From: Janthinobacterium sp. 67
GTDB lineage: Bacteria > Pseudomonadota > Gammaproteobacteria > Burkholderiales > Burkholderiaceae_D
Direction: 5' to 3'
Assembly (NCBI RefSeq): GCF_002797895.1
Contig: NZ_PGES01000001.1
Span: forward strand, 6,125,405-6,189,404
Length of the DNA: 64,000 bases
The notes under the pieces: model-generated
Told to the model about the DNA's origin: nothing
The model's input: only the letters and a program-made list of their open reading frames with translations
Database searches by the model: none
Made by a program: the position numbers and the translations under genes
Part shown: piece after piece, positions 33,656-42,849 of the stretch
Numbering within the stretch: the stretch's first letter is position 1
Layout of the letters: each line of letters opens with the position of its first letter

Positions 33656-34093
33656 ATGCTGACCTTCGTTCCTACCAGCCTGGCCGATGGCGAGGCGCTG
33701 GCCAGCCTGCGCGTGGCCGCCATGCGCGAAAGTCTCGAGCGCATCGGCCGCTATGATCCGCAGCGCGCGCGCCAGCGCTTCCTGGCCACCTTCGACCCCG
33801 CCTGCACCTGGCAGTTGCGCCACGGCGGCACGCTGGCAGGCTTTTATGTGCTGCGCCCGCAAGCCGATTATCTGTTGCTCGACCACCTCTACCTGGCGCC
33901 CGAACGCCAGCGGCAAGGCCTGGGCGCGGCCGTGCTGGCGCGCGTGTTTGCCGAGGCCGATGCGGCTCGCAAGAGCGTGCGCGTGGGCGCCTTGCGCGGC
34001 AGCGAGGCGAACCGCTTCTACGTGCGGCACGGCTTCGTACCCGATGGAGAGGAAGCGTTCGACCTGTATTATCGGCGCGCCCCCGCGGCTTGA
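33656..34093 (+). CDS. GNAT-family N-acetyltransferase
   Basis: This encodes 145 residues from the ATG at 33656, four bases after hisC. The acetyl-CoA motif A is 'LDHLYLAPERQRQGLGAAVL' and motif B is 'ALRGSEANRFYVRHGFVPDG'. It is a complete single-domain GNAT. The substrate is unknown; coupling to hisC may be only positional. Confidence 0.85.
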   Translation: MLTFVPTSLADGEALASLRVAAMRESLERIGRYDPQRARQRFLATFDPACTWQLRHGGTLAGFYVLRPQADYLLLDHLYLAPERQRQGLGAAVLARVFAEADAARKSVRVGALRGSEANRFYVRHGFVPDGEEAFDLYYRRAPAA

Positions 34094-34156
34094 TGCTGCC
34101 GGCGGCGACTGTTTGTGCAACAATAATCGGATTCATACATCGACAGGACGGACAAT

Positions 34157-35026
34157 ATGGCAAAAGTGGCATTCATCGGTTTGGGCGTCATGGGTTTCCC
34201 CATGGCAGGCCATCTGGCGGCGGGCGGGCACGACGTCACCGTGTACAACCGCAACCCGGCCCGCGCGGCCGCCTGGCTGGAGCAGCACAAGGGCAAGAGC
34301 GCCGCCACGCCGGCAGAAGCCGCTGCCGGCGCCGAGTTCGTCTTCACCTGCATCGGCAACGATAACGACCTGTATCAAGTGATCCTGGAAGAGGGCGGCT
34401 TGCTGTCCGCCATGGCGCCGGGCAGCATCCTGATCGACCACACGACGGCTTCGGCCGAAGCGGCGCGCACCATCCACGCGGCGGCGAATGAGAAGGGCGT
34501 GTTCTTCCTCGACGCGCCCGTGTCCGGCGGCCAGGCTGGCGCGGAAAACGGCAAGCTGACCGTGATGGTGGGCGGCGACGCAGAGGCCTATGCACGGGCC
34601 GAGCCCGTCATCGTCCTGTTTTCGCGCGCCGTCACCTATATGGGCGCGTCCGGTTCCGGCCAGCTCACAAAAATGGTCAACCAGATCTGCATCGCGGGCC
34701 TCGTGCAAGCCTTGAGCGAAGGCATCGCCTTTGCGGAAAACGCGGGCCTCGACGCAGCGCTGGTAGTCGACGTGATTTCCAAGGGCGCGGCACAGTCGTG
34801 GCAGCTGGAAAACCGGGGCAAGACCATGATAGAGCGCAAGTTCGACTTCGGTTTCGCCGTCGACCTGATGCGCAAGGACCTCGGTATCTGCCTCGCCGAA
34901 GCCCAGCGCAACGGCAGCGACTTGCCCGTGACGACCTTGACGGACCAGTTCTATGGCGAAGTGCAGCAGGCGGGCGGCAACCGCTACGATACGTCCAGCC
35001 TGATCACCCGCCTGAACAAAAAGTAA
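34157..35026 (+). CDS. 3-hydroxyisobutyrate dehydrogenase-family reductase (tartronate semialdehyde reductase-like)
   Basis: This encodes 289 residues. The N-terminal Rossmann motif is 'VAFIGLGVMGFPMAGHLA'; the substrate motif 'DAPVSGGQAGAENGKLTVMVGG' and catalytic Lys in 'GSGQLTKMVNQI' are intact. The family includes 2-hydroxy-3-oxopropionate reductase (GlxR/GarR) and 3-hydroxyisobutyrate dehydrogenase. The sequence does not separate these, and neither glyoxylate carboligase nor valine genes are near. A GC-rich hairpin follows the stop. Confidence 0.85.
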   Translation: MAKVAFIGLGVMGFPMAGHLAAGGHDVTVYNRNPARAAAWLEQHKGKSAATPAEAAAGAEFVFTCIGNDNDLYQVILEEGGLLSAMAPGSILIDHTTASAEAARTIHAAANEKGVFFLDAPVSGGQAGAENGKLTVMVGGDAEAYARAEPVIVLFSRAVTYMGASGSGQLTKMVNQICIAGLVQALSEGIAFAENAGLDAALVVDVISKGAAQSWQLENRGKTMIERKFDFGFAVDLMRKDLGICLAEAQRNGSDLPVTTLTDQFYGEVQQAGGNRYDTSSLITRLNKK

Positions 35027-35046
35027 AATTTAACTCGTCAGTAGAG

Positions 35047-35078
35047 AGCGGCGCGTCCCTGCAAAGGGCCGCGCCGCT
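35047..35078 (+). terminator. Hairpin after the GlxR-like gene
   Basis: AGCGGCGCG (35047-35055) pairs with 35070-35078, with an inner CCCT/AGGG. The downstream T tract is weak (TTGTCGTTT). Confidence 0.65.
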
Positions 35079-35117
35079 TGTCGTTTACGGGACTGAAAAG
35101 TAAAAAACGTCAGTTTC

Positions 35118-35142
35118 CGGAACATACGGTTTCGATTTTCAT
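35118..35142 (+). promoter_or_regulatory. Degenerate copy of the xsc operator upstream of the YeiH exporter
   Basis: CGGAACA followed after three bases by GGTTTCG resembles the palindrome before both xsc genes: the left arm is exact and the right arm matches at five of seven positions. It is followed by CGATTTTCAT, close to the CCGATTTTTCAT that follows the palindrome at xsc copy 1. Functional status is inference. Confidence 0.4.
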
Positions 35143-35231
35143 GGAAAAGCATGGACTTCGCTAGCTCATCGTGTATTATTAAAAAACGAGATGAAATGTC
35201 CCAATTTTTAAAACATTATGAGCGGACCCGC

Positions 35232-36296
35232 ATGAAAACCAACTCCTCAGCGATAACACGCGTTGTCGACAAGAACATTCCCTACCTGTCTTCGGCCGTC
35301 GCCATCTGGCGCCCCCGCGCCGTGCTGCGTAGCTGGCCCGGCGTGGCCATCGCGCTGGTGATTGCCTTGTCGGCCACCTTTATTTCCAGTAATTACGGCG
35401 GTCCGCAACTGCTGTACGCACTGTTCTTCGGCCTGGCTTTCCACTTCCTCGCGTCCGATCCCACCTGCAAGCCCGGCATCGAGTTTTGCAGCAAGGTGTT
35501 GTTGCGCACGGGCGTGGCCCTGCTGGGCGCGCGTATCACCTTCAACCAGATCGCTTCGGTCGGCGTGACGCCCTTGCTGATCGTCGTCGGCGGCCTCATC
35601 GCCACCCTGGGTTTCGGCTACCTGCTGGCCAGGTGGCTCAAGCGGCCCATCACGGAAGGGATATTGTCGGGCGGCTCGGTCGCCATCTGCGGCGCGTCGG
35701 CCGCGCTGGCCATCTCGGCCGTGCTGCCGCAAACCAAGGAAAACGAAAAGTTCACCCTGCTGACGGTGGTCGGCGTGACGTCGCTGTCGACCCTGGCCAT
35801 GATCGTCTACCCGCTGCTGGTCAAGCTGCTGGGTTTTGACCCGACGGAAGCGGGCGTGTTCATCGGCGGCACCATCCATGACGTGGCGCAAGTGGTGGGC
35901 GCCGGCTACCTGGTCAGCAACCATACGGGCGACGTGGCCACCTTCGTCAAACTGACGCGCGTGGCCTGCCTCGTGCCCGTCGTGCTGGGCCTGTCCATCA
36001 TGTTCAAGCGCAAGGACGGCAAGAGCGAAGTGGACGCGCCGCCGCTCGTGCCCTTTTTCCTGATCGGCTTTGTCTGGCTCGTCATCACGAACAGCCTGGG
36101 CCTGATCCCGCAGGAAGTCAATGGCTGGATCAACAACGCTTCGCGCGCCTGTCTCGTCATCGCCATCGCCGCCCTGGGCGTCAAAACGTCGTTCCAGTCG
36201 CTGGCCTCGCTGGGCTGGCGTCCCGTGATCATGCTGGTGATGGAAACCGTGTGGATCGCCGCCTTTGTCGCCATCGCCGTCCTGCTGACGCGCTGA
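35232..36296 (+). CDS. YeiH-family putative sulfate/anion exporter
   Basis: This encodes 354 residues from the ATG at 35232; the frame is open from 35151 and ATG at 35196 is an alternative. About ten transmembrane helices are present. Family marks are 'PTCKPGIEFCSKVLLRTGVALLGARI', 'SGGSVAICGASAALAI' and 'GGTIHDVAQVVGAGYLVS' (UPF0324/COG2855). Members have been proposed to export sulfate in sulfonate degraders. An xsc-like operator lies upstream, which would tie it to the taurine genes 4 kb away. dadA follows 16 bp later. Confidence 0.85.
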   Translation: MKTNSSAITRVVDKNIPYLSSAVAIWRPRAVLRSWPGVAIALVIALSATFISSNYGGPQLLYALFFGLAFHFLASDPTCKPGIEFCSKVLLRTGVALLGARITFNQIASVGVTPLLIVVGGLIATLGFGYLLARWLKRPITEGILSGGSVAICGASAALAISAVLPQTKENEKFTLLTVVGVTSLSTLAMIVYPLLVKLLGFDPTEAGVFIGGTIHDVAQVVGAGYLVSNHTGDVATFVKLTRVACLVPVVLGLSIMFKRKDGKSEVDAPPLVPFFLIGFVWLVITNSLGLIPQEVNGWINNASRACLVIAIAALGVKTSFQSLASLGWRPVIMLVMETVWIAAFVAIAVLLTR

Positions 36297-36312
36297 GCGA
36301 GCCGGACCCGCC

Positions 36313-37695
36313 ATGAAGATCCTAGTCCTCGGCGCCGGCGTGGTCGGCACGGCATCGGCCTGGTACTTGCGCCAGGCGGGCCACGACGTACGCGTGCTCG
36401 AGCGCCAGGCGGGCGCCGCGCAGGAAACGAGCTTCGGCAATGGCGGGCAGATTTCCGTCTCGCACGCGGAGCCGTGGGCCAATCCCGCCACCCTGCGCAA
36501 GGTCGTGCGCTGGCTGGGCAAGGACGACGCGCCGTTGCTGTTCCGTCCCCGTCTCGATATGCTGCAATGGCAGTGGGCCTTACACTACCTGCGCGAATGT
36601 TTGCCATCGAGGGTGTCGCGCAATATGCGCCAGATCGTCGCCCTGGCCGAGTACAGCCGCCAGAGCCTGCAAGCCTTGCGCCGCGAAACGGGCATCGCCT
36701 ATGACCACCTCGAGCGGGGCATATTGCATTTTTATACGGACCAGCAGGAGTTCGACAAATCGCAGTCGGGCGCCGCGCTCTTGCGCGAGCTGGGCTGCCC
36801 GCGCAATACCGTCAGCGCCGATGAAGTGATCCGGCTGGAACCGGCCCTGCGCCACGCGCGCAGCCAGATCGTCGGCGGCGATTTTACGGCCAGCGACGAG
36901 TCGGGCGACGTGCATTTGTTTACCACGGCCTTGGCGGCCCGCGCGGCGGTGGCCGGCGTGGATTTTCAGTACGGCACGACGGTGACGCGCTTGCTGGCGG
37001 ATGGCGAACGCATCACGGGCGTGGAATGCATCGATGCGCAGGGCCGCCATCGCCTCGAGCACGCGGATGCCGTGGTGGTCGCCATGGGCAGTTTTTCCGC
37101 ACCGCTGCTGCAGCCGCTCGGCATCCGCTTGATGCTGTATCCGGGCAAAGGGTATTCCGCCACCTATCCGATACGCGACCCTGTCAGCGCACCGACCGTC
37201 TCGCTGACGGACGATGGGCACAAACTGGTGTTTTCGCGCCTGGGCGAGCGCCTGCGCGTGGCGGGCACGTGCGAACTGAACGGCTACACGCGAGAACTGA
37301 ACCCCGTGCGCTGCGCCGCCATCACGCGCAGAGTGCAAGCGCTGTTTCCCCACGCCTGCGATTACAGCGACCCCGTCTACTGGGCCGGCCTGCGCCCGCT
37401 CACGCCATCGAACGTGCCGTATATCGGTACGACGCGCTACCGCCGGCTGTTCCTCAACACGGGCCACGGCACCCTGGGCTGGACCATGGGCTGCGGCGCG
37501 GGCAGGGCGATCGCCGACCTCGTGTCCGGGCGGCGGCCGGAAGTCGATTTTGCGTTTTGCGGGGAAACCCAAGGAAAAAGGCTGGGGTCGGTCCCACCGG
37601 GAGCGGAATGTGGCCCATTGGGCCACGTTCCCCCTCAGGGGCCGACCCCGGATTTTGCTTCTGGTTTAAATGAATTGCACAGGAGATCAAGATGA
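36313..37695 (+). CDS. dadA: D-amino acid dehydrogenase with repeat-derived C-terminus
   Basis: This encodes 460 residues. It is an FAD enzyme oxidising D-amino acids to 2-oxo acids at the inner membrane. The FAD motif is '[21 protein letters not shown]'; '[15 protein letters not shown]' and '[30 protein letters not shown]' are typical of DadA. Homology should end near residue 423 ('RRPEVDFAF'). The last 37 or so residues are translated from a hairpin repeat (37584-37649) and its flank. Family length is about 415-435. The new stop overlaps the thiG start as ATGA. Position before thiG raises ThiO (glycine oxidase) as an alternative, but the sequence is DadA-like. Confidence 0.9.
   Translation: MKILVLGAGVVGTASAWYLRQAGHDVRVLERQAGAAQETSFGNGGQISVSHAEPWANPATLRKVVRWLGKDDAPLLFRPRLDMLQWQWALHYLRECLPSRVSRNMRQIVALAEYSRQSLQALRRETGIAYDHLERGILHFYTDQQEFDKSQSGAALLRELGCPRNTVSADEVIRLEPALRHARSQIVGGDFTASDESGDVHLFTTALAARAAVAGVDFQYGTTVTRLLADGERITGVECIDAQGRHRLEHADAVVVAMGSFSAPLLQPLGIRLMLYPGKGYSATYPIRDPVSAPTVSLTDDGHKLVFSRLGERLRVAGTCELNGYTRELNPVRCAAITRRVQALFPHACDYSDPVYWAGLRPLTPSNVPYIGTTRYRRLFLNTGHGTLGWTMGCGAGRAIADLVSGRRPEVDFAFCGETQGKRLGSVPPGAECGPLGHVPPQGPTPDFASGLNELHRRSR
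37584..37649. repeat. Hairpin repeat forming the 3' coding end of dadA
   Basis: Outer arms GGGGTCGG (37584-37591) and CCGACCCC (37642-37649) enclose an inner perfect GTGGCCC/GGGCCAC hairpin (37610-37616, 37620-37626). It differs from the double-hairpin elements elsewhere in the window. It is read through in the dadA frame without a stop. Confidence 0.75.
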
Positions 37696-38507
37696 GAGAC
37701 GACGCCACCCCCGGCCAACCACCGACCGGCCTGACCCTGGCCGGCACCACTTACCAGTCGCGCCTGCTGGTAGGCACGGGCAAGTACAAGGATTTCGAGG
37801 AAACGCGACTGGCCATCGAAGCAAGCGGCGCCGAGATCGTCACCGTGACGATACGGCGCGTGAACATCGGCCAGGAAAAGGGCGAGCCGAACCTGCTCGA
37901 CTTCATTCCGCCGTCGAAATACACGATCCTGCCCAACACGGGCGGCTGCTACAACGCGCGCGACGCCGTCTACACCTTGCAGCTGGCGCGCGAGCTGCTG
38001 GGCGGCCACCAGTTGTGCAAGCTGGAGGTGCTCGGCGATGAAAAGACCCTGTTCCCGAACATGCCGGAAACGCTGAAAGCGGCGCAGGAGCTGGTGCGCG
38101 ACGGCTTCCAGGTGATGGTGTACTGCAGCGACGACCCCATCCAGGCGCGCATGCTGGAAGACATCGGCTGCATCGCCGTCATGCCGCTGGCGTCCCTGAT
38201 CGGCTCGGGCATGGGCATTCTGAACCCGTGGAATCTGTCGCTGATCATCGAGCAAGCCAGGGTCCCCGTGCTGGTCGACGCCGGTGTCGGCACGGCGTCG
38301 GACGCGGCCATCGCCATGGAACTCGGTTGCGATGGCATTTTGATGAATACCGCCATCGCGGCGGCGCGCGAACCGGTACGCATGGCGCGCGCCATGAAAC
38401 TGGCAGTGCAGGGCGGACGCGAGGCCTACCTGGCCGGACGCATGCCCCGGCGGGCGGGCGTCATGAGCGCCTCGCCCTCGTCGCCGATGGCCGGGCTGAT
38501 CGCCTGA
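37692..38507 (+). CDS. thiG: Thiazole synthase ThiG
   Basis: This encodes 271 residues. It builds the thiazole phosphate of thiamine from deoxyxylulose phosphate, dehydroglycine and ThiS-thiocarboxylate. '[16 protein letters not shown]' opens the TIM barrel, the Schiff-base Lys is in '[15 protein letters not shown]' (Lys110), and '[15 protein letters not shown]' and '[14 protein letters not shown]' are conserved phosphate-site loops. thiS, thiE and thiF are not adjacent. Its AGGAG site lies within the repeat-extended end of dadA. Xsc is a thiamine diphosphate enzyme, but a functional link to the xsc genes is speculative. Confidence 0.95.
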   Translation: MRDDATPGQPPTGLTLAGTTYQSRLLVGTGKYKDFEETRLAIEASGAEIVTVTIRRVNIGQEKGEPNLLDFIPPSKYTILPNTGGCYNARDAVYTLQLARELLGGHQLCKLEVLGDEKTLFPNMPETLKAAQELVRDGFQVMVYCSDDPIQARMLEDIGCIAVMPLASLIGSGMGILNPWNLSLIIEQARVPVLVDAGVGTASDAAIAMELGCDGILMNTAIAAAREPVRMARAMKLAVQGGREAYLAGRMPRRAGVMSASPSSPMAGLIA

Positions 38508-38577
38508 GCCCGATTTGTAGCAAGGCAGTTGATGATTGTTTCAAGCGTTTATAAAAACCACAATACCTGGAGATGAC

Positions 38578-39588
38578 ATGAAACACACACTCGTAGCGGC
38601 AGCCATCCTGGCCTCCTTCTTCGCCGGCAGCGCCAGCGCCCAATCGTCCGTCACCGTGTACGGCTTGCTCGATGCGGGCCTGACGTCCGAACACGGCGGC
38701 GCGGACGGTTCCGTCACCAAGCTGGCCACCGGCGTGCAGTCGGGCAGCCGCATCGGCTTCAAGGGCACGGAAGACCTGGGCAACAATCTGAAAGCCAACT
38801 TCTTGCTGGAAAATGGCCTCGACGTGGACACGGGCGCCAACCGCCAGGGCGCCCTGTTCGGGCGCAAGGCCTACGTGGGCCTGTCGGGCGGCTTTGGCGC
38901 TGTGAACCTGGGCTTGCAGCACAACCCGCTGTTCACCGCGCTGGACAATATCGACCCCTTCGAGACGGGCATGACGGGCGCCTCGATCAACCTGATGAGC
39001 GTGGCCAGCCTGCGCACGAAAAACTCCATCATGTACGAGACGCCGAAGGTGAACGGCTTGTCGGCCGCCGTGATGGTTGGCCTCGGCGAAAAGCCGGACA
39101 GCAATACGCTGGGCCGCACCATCGACTTTTCCATCGATTACGCCAACGGCCCGCTCGTGCTGACCCTGGCGCACGACAACCGCAAGGACACGCCGCTGAA
39201 CACGGCCAAGGTCACCTTGCTGGGCGGCACCTACGACTTCGGCCCGGCCAAGCTGCACGCCGCATATGAGACGGACAAGGATGACGCGGGCACGGATTTC
39301 CGCAGCTACATGCTGGGCGCGTCGGCCCCCGTGGGCGCGGCGGGCAGCGTGATGGCGTCCTACATCAAGAAGGATGACCGCACGAATGCGCGCCGCGGCG
39401 GGCGCCAGCTGGCCATCGGCTACACCTATGCCTTGTCCAAGCGCACGAATCTGTACACCTCGTACGGCCGCATCAACAACGATGGCGCGGGCACCAACTT
39501 CGTTGGCGACGCATCGAGCGGCGGCAGCGTGCCCTTGCCTGGGCATAACTCGAGCGCCTTCACGGCCGGCATGCGTTTGAAGTTCTAA
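38578..39588 (+). CDS. Gram-negative porin (porin_4 type)
   Basis: This encodes 336 residues from the ATG at 38578, with GGAGA upstream. The signal peptide is cleaved after Ala-Ser-Ala (about residue 20), and the mature protein starts 'QSSVTVYGLLDAGLTSEHGG', the standard betaproteobacterial trimeric porin opening. Alternating amphipathic strands end in the C-terminal Phe ('AGMRLKF') needed for BamA recognition. It lies upstream of xsc copy 1 but has its own terminator, so it is probably independent. Selectivity unknown. Confidence 0.93.
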   Translation: MKHTLVAAAILASFFAGSASAQSSVTVYGLLDAGLTSEHGGADGSVTKLATGVQSGSRIGFKGTEDLGNNLKANFLLENGLDVDTGANRQGALFGRKAYVGLSGGFGAVNLGLQHNPLFTALDNIDPFETGMTGASINLMSVASLRTKNSIMYETPKVNGLSAAVMVGLGEKPDSNTLGRTIDFSIDYANGPLVLTLAHDNRKDTPLNTAKVTLLGGTYDFGPAKLHAAYETDKDDAGTDFRSYMLGASAPVGAAGSVMASYIKKDDRTNARRGGRQLAIGYTYALSKRTNLYTSYGRINNDGAGTNFVGDASSGGSVPLPGHNSSAFTAGMRLKF

Positions 39589-39609
39589 GACGCGGCGCGG
39601 GACGAGGCG

Positions 39610-39650
39610 ATGGCGGGCTGTCTGTTGCGGATAGCCCGCCATTGTTGTTT
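39610..39650 (+). terminator. Terminator of the porin gene
   Basis: A 13-bp stem with one G-T pair (39610-39622 with 39630-39642) is followed by TGTTGTTT, 22 bp after the stop. Confidence 0.75.
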
Positions 39651-39766
39651 CAGGAGCGGGGTAAAGTCACGGATTCCGGATTCAGGAATGAAACAGTCCG
39701 ATTTTTCATGAATTTTCATTGACAGCGCATTTCGCAACCGTTAAATTGACCATGTATTTCAAATAT

Positions 39767-39783
39767 CGGAACAAAATATACCG
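39767..39783 (+). promoter_or_regulatory. Palindromic operator upstream of xsc copy 1
   Basis: CGGAACAAAATATACCG has arms of the form CGGWAYA and TRTWCCG around a 3-bp AAA centre, 32 bp before the start codon. The identical 17-mer precedes xsc copy 2. CCGATTTTTCAT overlaps its right end and recurs upstream at 39698-39709. An IclR-type site is likely, because iclR is divergent from xsc copy 2. Confidence 0.65.
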
Positions 39784-39814
39784 ATTTTTCATAAAACCGT
39801 AAGGAGACTGAGCC

Positions 39815-41629
39815 ATGACCGATTTGTCCGACCAAAAAGCCGCCGCCGCTGCCGTTCCCGTTGGCCCGCAAAAGATGACGCCTTCCGAAGCGTTCGTGGA
39901 AACCCTGGCCGCCAATGGCGTGACCGACATGTTCGGCATCATGGGCTCGGCCTTCATGGACCCGATGGATATCTTCGCCCCGGCCGGCATCCGATTGATC
40001 CCCGTCGTGCACGAGCAGGGCGCCGGGCACATGGCCGACGGTTACGCCCGCGTCTCGGGCCGCCATGGCGTCGTCATCGGCCAGAACGGCCCCGGCATCA
40101 GCAATTGCGTCACGGCGATTGCCGCCGCCTACTGGGCGCACACGCCCGTCGTGATCATCACGCCGGAGACGGGCACCATGAGCATGGGCCTGGGCGGCTT
40201 CCAGGAAGCGAACCAGCTGCCGATGTTCGAGGAATTCACCAAGTACCAGGGCCACGTGACGAATCCGGCCCGCATGGCGGAATTTACGGGCCGCTGCTTT
40301 GACCGCGCCATGTCGGAAATGGGGCCGACGCAGCTGAACATCCCGCGCGACTATTTTTATGGCGAAATCAAGGCGGAAATCCCGAAACCGAACCGTCTGG
40401 ACCGTGGCGCCGGCGGCGAGCAAAGCCTCAACGATGCGGCCGAGCTGCTGGCGAAAGCCAAGTTCCCCGTCATCATCTCGGGCGGCGGCGTCGTCATGGG
40501 CGACGCGATCGACGAGTGCAAGGCCCTGGCCGAGCGCCTCGGCGCCCCCGTCGTCAACAGCTACCTGCACAACGACTCCTTCCCCGCCAGCCACCCGCTG
40601 TGGTGCGGCCCGCTCGGCTACCAGGGTTCCAAGGCGGCGATGAAACTGATCGCCCAGGCCGACGTCGTCGTGGCCTTGGGGTCGCGCCTGGGCCCGTTCG
40701 GCACCTTGCCGCAGCACGGCATGGATTACTGGCCGAAGAACGCGAAGATCATCCAGATCGACGCGGACAACAAGATGCTGGGCCTGGTCAAGAAGATTTC
40801 GGTGGGCATCTGCGGCGACGCCAAGGCGGCCGCCAAGGCGATTCTTGCCCGGCTGGACGGCAAGGCCCTCGACTGCGACGCCACGCGCGACGAGCGCTAT
40901 GCCACGGTGCAAGCCGAGAAGGCCGCGTGGGAAGAGGAATTGACGAACTGGACGCACGAAAAAGATGCGTACAGCCTGGACATGATCGAAGAGCAAAAGA
41001 AAGAGCCGGGCAACTACCTGCACCCGCGCCAGGTCTTGCGCGAGCTGGAAAAAGCCATGCCGGAAGACGTGATGGTGTCGACCGACATCGGCAACATCAA
41101 CTCGGTGGCGAACAGCTATCTGCGCTTTGAAAAGCCGCGCAGCTTCTTTGCGGCGATGAGCTTTGGCAACTGCGGCTACGCGTTTCCGACCATCATCGGC
41201 GCCAAGGTGGCCGCACCGCACCGTCCGGCCGTGTCGTATGCGGGCGACGGCGCCTGGGGCATGAGCCTGATGGAAACGATGACTTGCGTGCGCCACAACA
41301 TCCCGGTGACGGCCGTGGTGTTCCACAACCGCCAGTGGGGCGCGGAAAAGAAAAACCAGGTCGATTTCTACAACCGCCGTTTTGTCGCCGGTGAGCTCGA
41401 CAACCAGAGCTTTGCCGAGATCGCGCGCGCCATGGGCGCCGAAGGCATCACGGTCGACAAGCTGGAAGACGTGGGTCCGGCCTTGAAGAGGGCCATCGAC
41501 ATGCAGATGAATGAAGGCAAGACGACCATCATTGAAATCATGTGCACGCGCGAGCTGGGCGACCCGTTCCGCCGCGATGCGCTGAGCAAACCGGTGCGGC
41601 ATCTGGATAAATATAAAGATTACGTTTGA
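39815..41629 (+). CDS. xsc: Sulfoacetaldehyde acetyltransferase, copy 1
   Basis: This encodes 604 residues. It is a thiamine diphosphate enzyme that converts sulfoacetaldehyde plus phosphate to acetyl phosphate and sulfite. The activating Glu is in 'VVHEQGAGHMADGYARVSG' (Glu67). The ThDP motif starts at 'GDGAWG' (residue 477) and ends at 'HNRQW'. 'GPTQLNIPRDYFYGE' and the C-terminal 'CTRELGDPFRRDAL' are Xsc-typical and distinguish it from acetolactate synthase and oxalyl-CoA decarboxylase. AAGGAG precedes the ATG. It is nearly identical to the copy at 49708; identity is much higher in the 3' half. A REP-like element and then a terminator follow. Confidence 0.95.
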   Translation: MTDLSDQKAAAAAVPVGPQKMTPSEAFVETLAANGVTDMFGIMGSAFMDPMDIFAPAGIRLIPVVHEQGAGHMADGYARVSGRHGVVIGQNGPGISNCVTAIAAAYWAHTPVVIITPETGTMSMGLGGFQEANQLPMFEEFTKYQGHVTNPARMAEFTGRCFDRAMSEMGPTQLNIPRDYFYGEIKAEIPKPNRLDRGAGGEQSLNDAAELLAKAKFPVIISGGGVVMGDAIDECKALAERLGAPVVNSYLHNDSFPASHPLWCGPLGYQGSKAAMKLIAQADVVVALGSRLGPFGTLPQHGMDYWPKNAKIIQIDADNKMLGLVKKISVGICGDAKAAAKAILARLDGKALDCDATRDERYATVQAEKAAWEEELTNWTHEKDAYSLDMIEEQKKEPGNYLHPRQVLRELEKAMPEDVMVSTDIGNINSVANSYLRFEKPRSFFAAMSFGNCGYAFPTIIGAKVAAPHRPAVSYAGDGAWGMSLMETMTCVRHNIPVTAVVFHNRQWGAEKKNQVDFYNRRFVAGELDNQSFAEIARAMGAEGITVDKLEDVGPALKRAIDMQMNEGKTTIIEIMCTRELGDPFRRDALSKPVRHLDKYKDYV

Positions 41630-41643
41630 TTTGCTGCTGGAGT

Positions 41644-41738
41644 GTTGGATTACGCCCTCTGGGCTAATCCAACCTACGTGTAGCACGTATCGAATGCGTA
41701 GGTCGGATTAGCCGGGCCCTGGCCCGGCGTAATCCGAC
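41644..41738. repeat. Double-hairpin REP-like element, copy B
   Basis: Hairpin 1 pairs GTTGGATTA (41644-41652) with TAATCCAAC (41665-41673). Hairpin 2 pairs GTCGGATTA (41702-41710) with TAATCCGAC (41730-41738), with a perfect inner GCCGGGCC/GGCCCGGC. It starts 14 bp after the xsc stop. Confidence 0.85.
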
Positions 41739-41786
41739 ACCACTCTGACCGATCCTTGTATGACCCCGGCCATGCCGGGTTTTATG

Positions 41787-41830
41787 TGCCGGAACCATGC
41801 CTCATGCTTCCATGGTTCCGGCATTTTTTT
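41787..41830 (+). terminator. Strong terminator between xsc copy 1 and pta
   Basis: TGCCGGAACCATG (41787-41799) pairs perfectly with 41811-41823, followed by seven T residues. It suggests that pta is at least partly transcribed apart from xsc, although only 18 bp separate it from the pta start. Confidence 0.85.
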
Positions 41831-41847
41831 ACCGAATTGGAGTTCCC

Positions 41848-42849
41848 ATGAAAGCCCTGCACCGCATCATCGCCCAGGCCCGCGCCGTGCCGAAACATAT
41901 CGTCTTGTGCGAGGGCGGCGACGTGCGCGTGCTGCAGGCGGCCGCGCGGGCGGCAAGCGAAGGCCTGGCCCACATCACCATCGTGGGCAATCCGGCCGCC
42001 ATCCTGGCCCTGGCGCAGGAACACGCGCTGGACCTGGACGCCGTGCGCCTGGTCGACCCGGTAGAATCGAGCGAGTCGGAACACTACGCCCAGCAATTGT
42101 TCGTGCTGCGCCAGTCCAAGGGCATGACGGTGGAGCAGGCGAGGAAAGCCGTGCAGGACCCGCTGTGCCACGCCAACCTGATGGTGCGCCTGGGCGACGC
42201 GGATGGCTGCGTGGCGGGCGCCGTGCACACGACGGCCGATGTGGTGCGCAGCGCCATCCAGATCATCGGCGTCGATCCGGCTTTCAAGCTCGTGTCCAGC
42301 TTTTTCCTGATGATGCTGTGCGAACCTTTCCACAGCCTCAAGGGCGGTTTTATCTTTTCCGACTGCGCCCTCGTGGTCGATCCGAAAGCCGAGGAATTGG
42401 CCGACATCGCCATGGCGGCCGCCGACAGCGCGCAAGCCTTGCTGATGGAAGAACCGCGCGTGGCCATGCTGTCGTTTTCCACCAGCGGCAGCGCCCACCA
42501 CGCGGCCGTGGACAAGGTGCATGCGGCCACGGACAAGGTCAAGGCCCAGCGTCCGCTGCTGGCCATCGATGGCGACGTGCAGCTGGACGCGGCCATCGTG
42601 GCCGAGATTTCGCAGAGAAAAGTCAAGGATTCCGTCGTCAATGGCCGCGCCAACGTACTCGTGTTCCCGAACCTGGACGCGGGCAATATCGGCTATAAAT
42701 TGGCCGAGCGCATGGGCGGCGCCGTCGCCATCGGCCCCTTGCTGCAAGGCTTGAAGAAGCCGGCCAACGACTTGTCGCGCGGCTGCAGCGCCGATGACGT
42801 GTATAACGTGATTGCCGTCACGTCCGTGCAGGCCCAGGGTGGGCGCTGA
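41848..42849 (+). CDS. pta: Phosphate acetyltransferase
   Basis: This encodes 333 residues, the short single-domain form of Pta, from the ATG at 41848 with GGAG upstream. It converts acetyl phosphate and CoA to acetyl-CoA and phosphate. Conserved segments include 'DPVESSESEHYAQQLFVLR', 'GCVAGAVHTTADVVRSAIQIIG', 'MLSFSTSGSAHH' and 'FPNLDAGNIGYKLAERMGGA'. Placement behind xsc fits its role of assimilating the acetyl phosphate made from taurine carbon. No ackA is present here. The exporter gene overlaps its end. Confidence 0.94.
   Translation: MKALHRIIAQARAVPKHIVLCEGGDVRVLQAAARAASEGLAHITIVGNPAAILALAQEHALDLDAVRLVDPVESSESEHYAQQLFVLRQSKGMTVEQARKAVQDPLCHANLMVRLGDADGCVAGAVHTTADVVRSAIQIIGVDPAFKLVSSFFLMMLCEPFHSLKGGFIFSDCALVVDPKAEELADIAMAAADSAQALLMEEPRVAMLSFSTSGSAHHAAVDKVHAATDKVKAQRPLLAIDGDVQLDAAIVAEISQRKVKDSVVNGRANVLVFPNLDAGNIGYKLAERMGGAVAIGPLLQGLKKPANDLSRGCSADDVYNVIAVTSVQAQGGR

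Noticed and set aside
37650..37691. Possible TPP riboswitch before thiG
   Set aside because: The space before thiG is coding sequence of dadA and too short; no THI-box pattern is visible.
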